From NCBI GenBank assembly GCA_002293005.1, contig DBCJ01000077.1, positions 1-6,035 of the forward strand: 6,035 nt of DNA, in the 5' to 3' direction. Below are positions 5,708-6,035 of this stretch, piece after piece. How positions within the stretch are numbered: position 1 is the stretch's first letter; each line of letters starts with the position of its first letter. The translations under genes and the position numbers were made by a program. The notes beneath the pieces were generated by a model. It made no database searches. It worked only from the letters and a program-made list of their open reading frames with translations, and had not been told where the DNA came from. The DNA is from Ignavibacteria bacterium UBA961 (GTDB lineage Bacteria; Bacteroidota; Ignavibacteria; Kapaibacteriales; UBA961).

Positions 5708-6035
5708 TGCAGAAAACAATGATCTTACCGGCATTGCCGAGAGGCATTCACAGCATCACTCAATTGATAGAACAAGAGCTTGATGCATTGATGAAAAAAT
5801 TGGAATATGGAACACTCCATTTGTTTCTTTGTCATACCAGCGCGGCAATCACCATCAATGAAGATGCTGACCCCGATGTGACGCTCGACATGATGGATAT
5901 CCTTGATCGCATTGTTCCGATGCATCGACAATTATATCGGCATACTGCGGAAGGTCCTGATGACATGACATCACATGCATTGGCATCACTCATCGGATGC
6001 AGTGTGACAATACCGATTCAACATGGTAGAATGGC
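5704..6035 (+). CDS. yjbQ: YjbQ/UPF0047 family protein (3'-truncated by window end)
   Basis: The frame stays open from ATG 5704 to the window edge, giving 110 residues of a family usually about 130-140 long. Conserved features are RGIHSIT (13-19), the CHTSAAITINEDADPDV stretch (43-59), HTAEGPDDMTSH (80-91) and IPIQHGRM (103-110). His44, Glu53, Asp56, Glu83, Asp86, Asp87 and His91 are the conserved polar positions. YjbQ-type proteins have been reported to give thiamine phosphate synthase activity that can partly replace ThiE, but their physiological role remains unsettled. The start is ambiguous: ATG 5704 overlaps the upstream stop by four bases (ATGA), while ATG 5707 overlaps it by one base, like the other junctions here. 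Neither has a Shine-Dalgarno. The gene is third in the lipA operon. The last ~20-30 residues, where the family usually has a GxWQ-type motif, lie outside the window. Confidence 0.93.
   Translation, partial: MMQKTMILPALPRGIHSITQLIEQELDALMKKLEYGTLHLFLCHTSAAITINEDADPDVTLDMMDILDRIVPMHRQLYRHTAEGPDDMTSHALASLIGCSVTIPIQHGRM

Noticed and set aside
5589..5783. + strand open frame of 64 codons across the PhnP-like / YjbQ junction
   Set aside because: It overlaps two well-supported genes in another frame and has no family signature.

Overview
The window suggests an AT-rich bacterium of the Bacteroidota/Chlorobiota (FCB) group. Two adjacent secreted proteins carry type IX secretion system (T9SS) features: a clear C-terminal sorting domain in the first, and a probable degenerate one in the second. 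The ELPP-centred motif they share is one I associate with secreted proteins of Ignavibacteria/Kapabacteria-like lineages, but that narrower placement is inference. All five genes lie on the + strand and are tightly packed. No mobile element, CRISPR array, tRNA or rRNA was seen, and no gene-free stretch exceeds 80 bases.

Layout: (1) bases 1-990 hold the 3' part of a large surface or secreted protein with a repeated Y/G-rich module, an ELPP-containing module and a T9SS type A sorting domain. (2) A perfect 14-bp hairpin (probable terminator) and a consensus Shine-Dalgarno follow. (3) Bases 1068-1787 encode a small exported protein with a signal peptide and an ELPP motif. (4) Bases 1787-3982, overlapping the previous gene by one base, encode a GltD-like FAD/NAD(P) oxidoreductase with a helical N-terminal extension and an eight-cysteine region; it ends before the usual C-terminal FAD-contacting segment. 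(5) A 52-base gap contains a candidate Bacteroidota-type -7 promoter element. (6) Bases 4035-4934 encode lipoyl synthase LipA. (7) Bases 4934-5707 encode a PhnP-like metallo-beta-lactamase-fold phosphodiesterase with all expected metal ligands. (8) From 5704 a YjbQ/UPF0047 family protein begins and runs off the window edge.

LipA, the PhnP-like hydrolase and YjbQ have overlapping stop/start codons and almost certainly form one operon. LipA makes lipoyl cofactor, and YjbQ proteins have been linked to thiamine phosphate synthesis. Both cofactors serve 2-oxoacid dehydrogenase complexes, so a cofactor-supply theme is plausible but inferred. Most of the window is ordinary. The observations most worth a second look are the shortened oxidoreductase, its coupling to an exported-protein gene, and the lipA/phnP-like/yjbQ arrangement.
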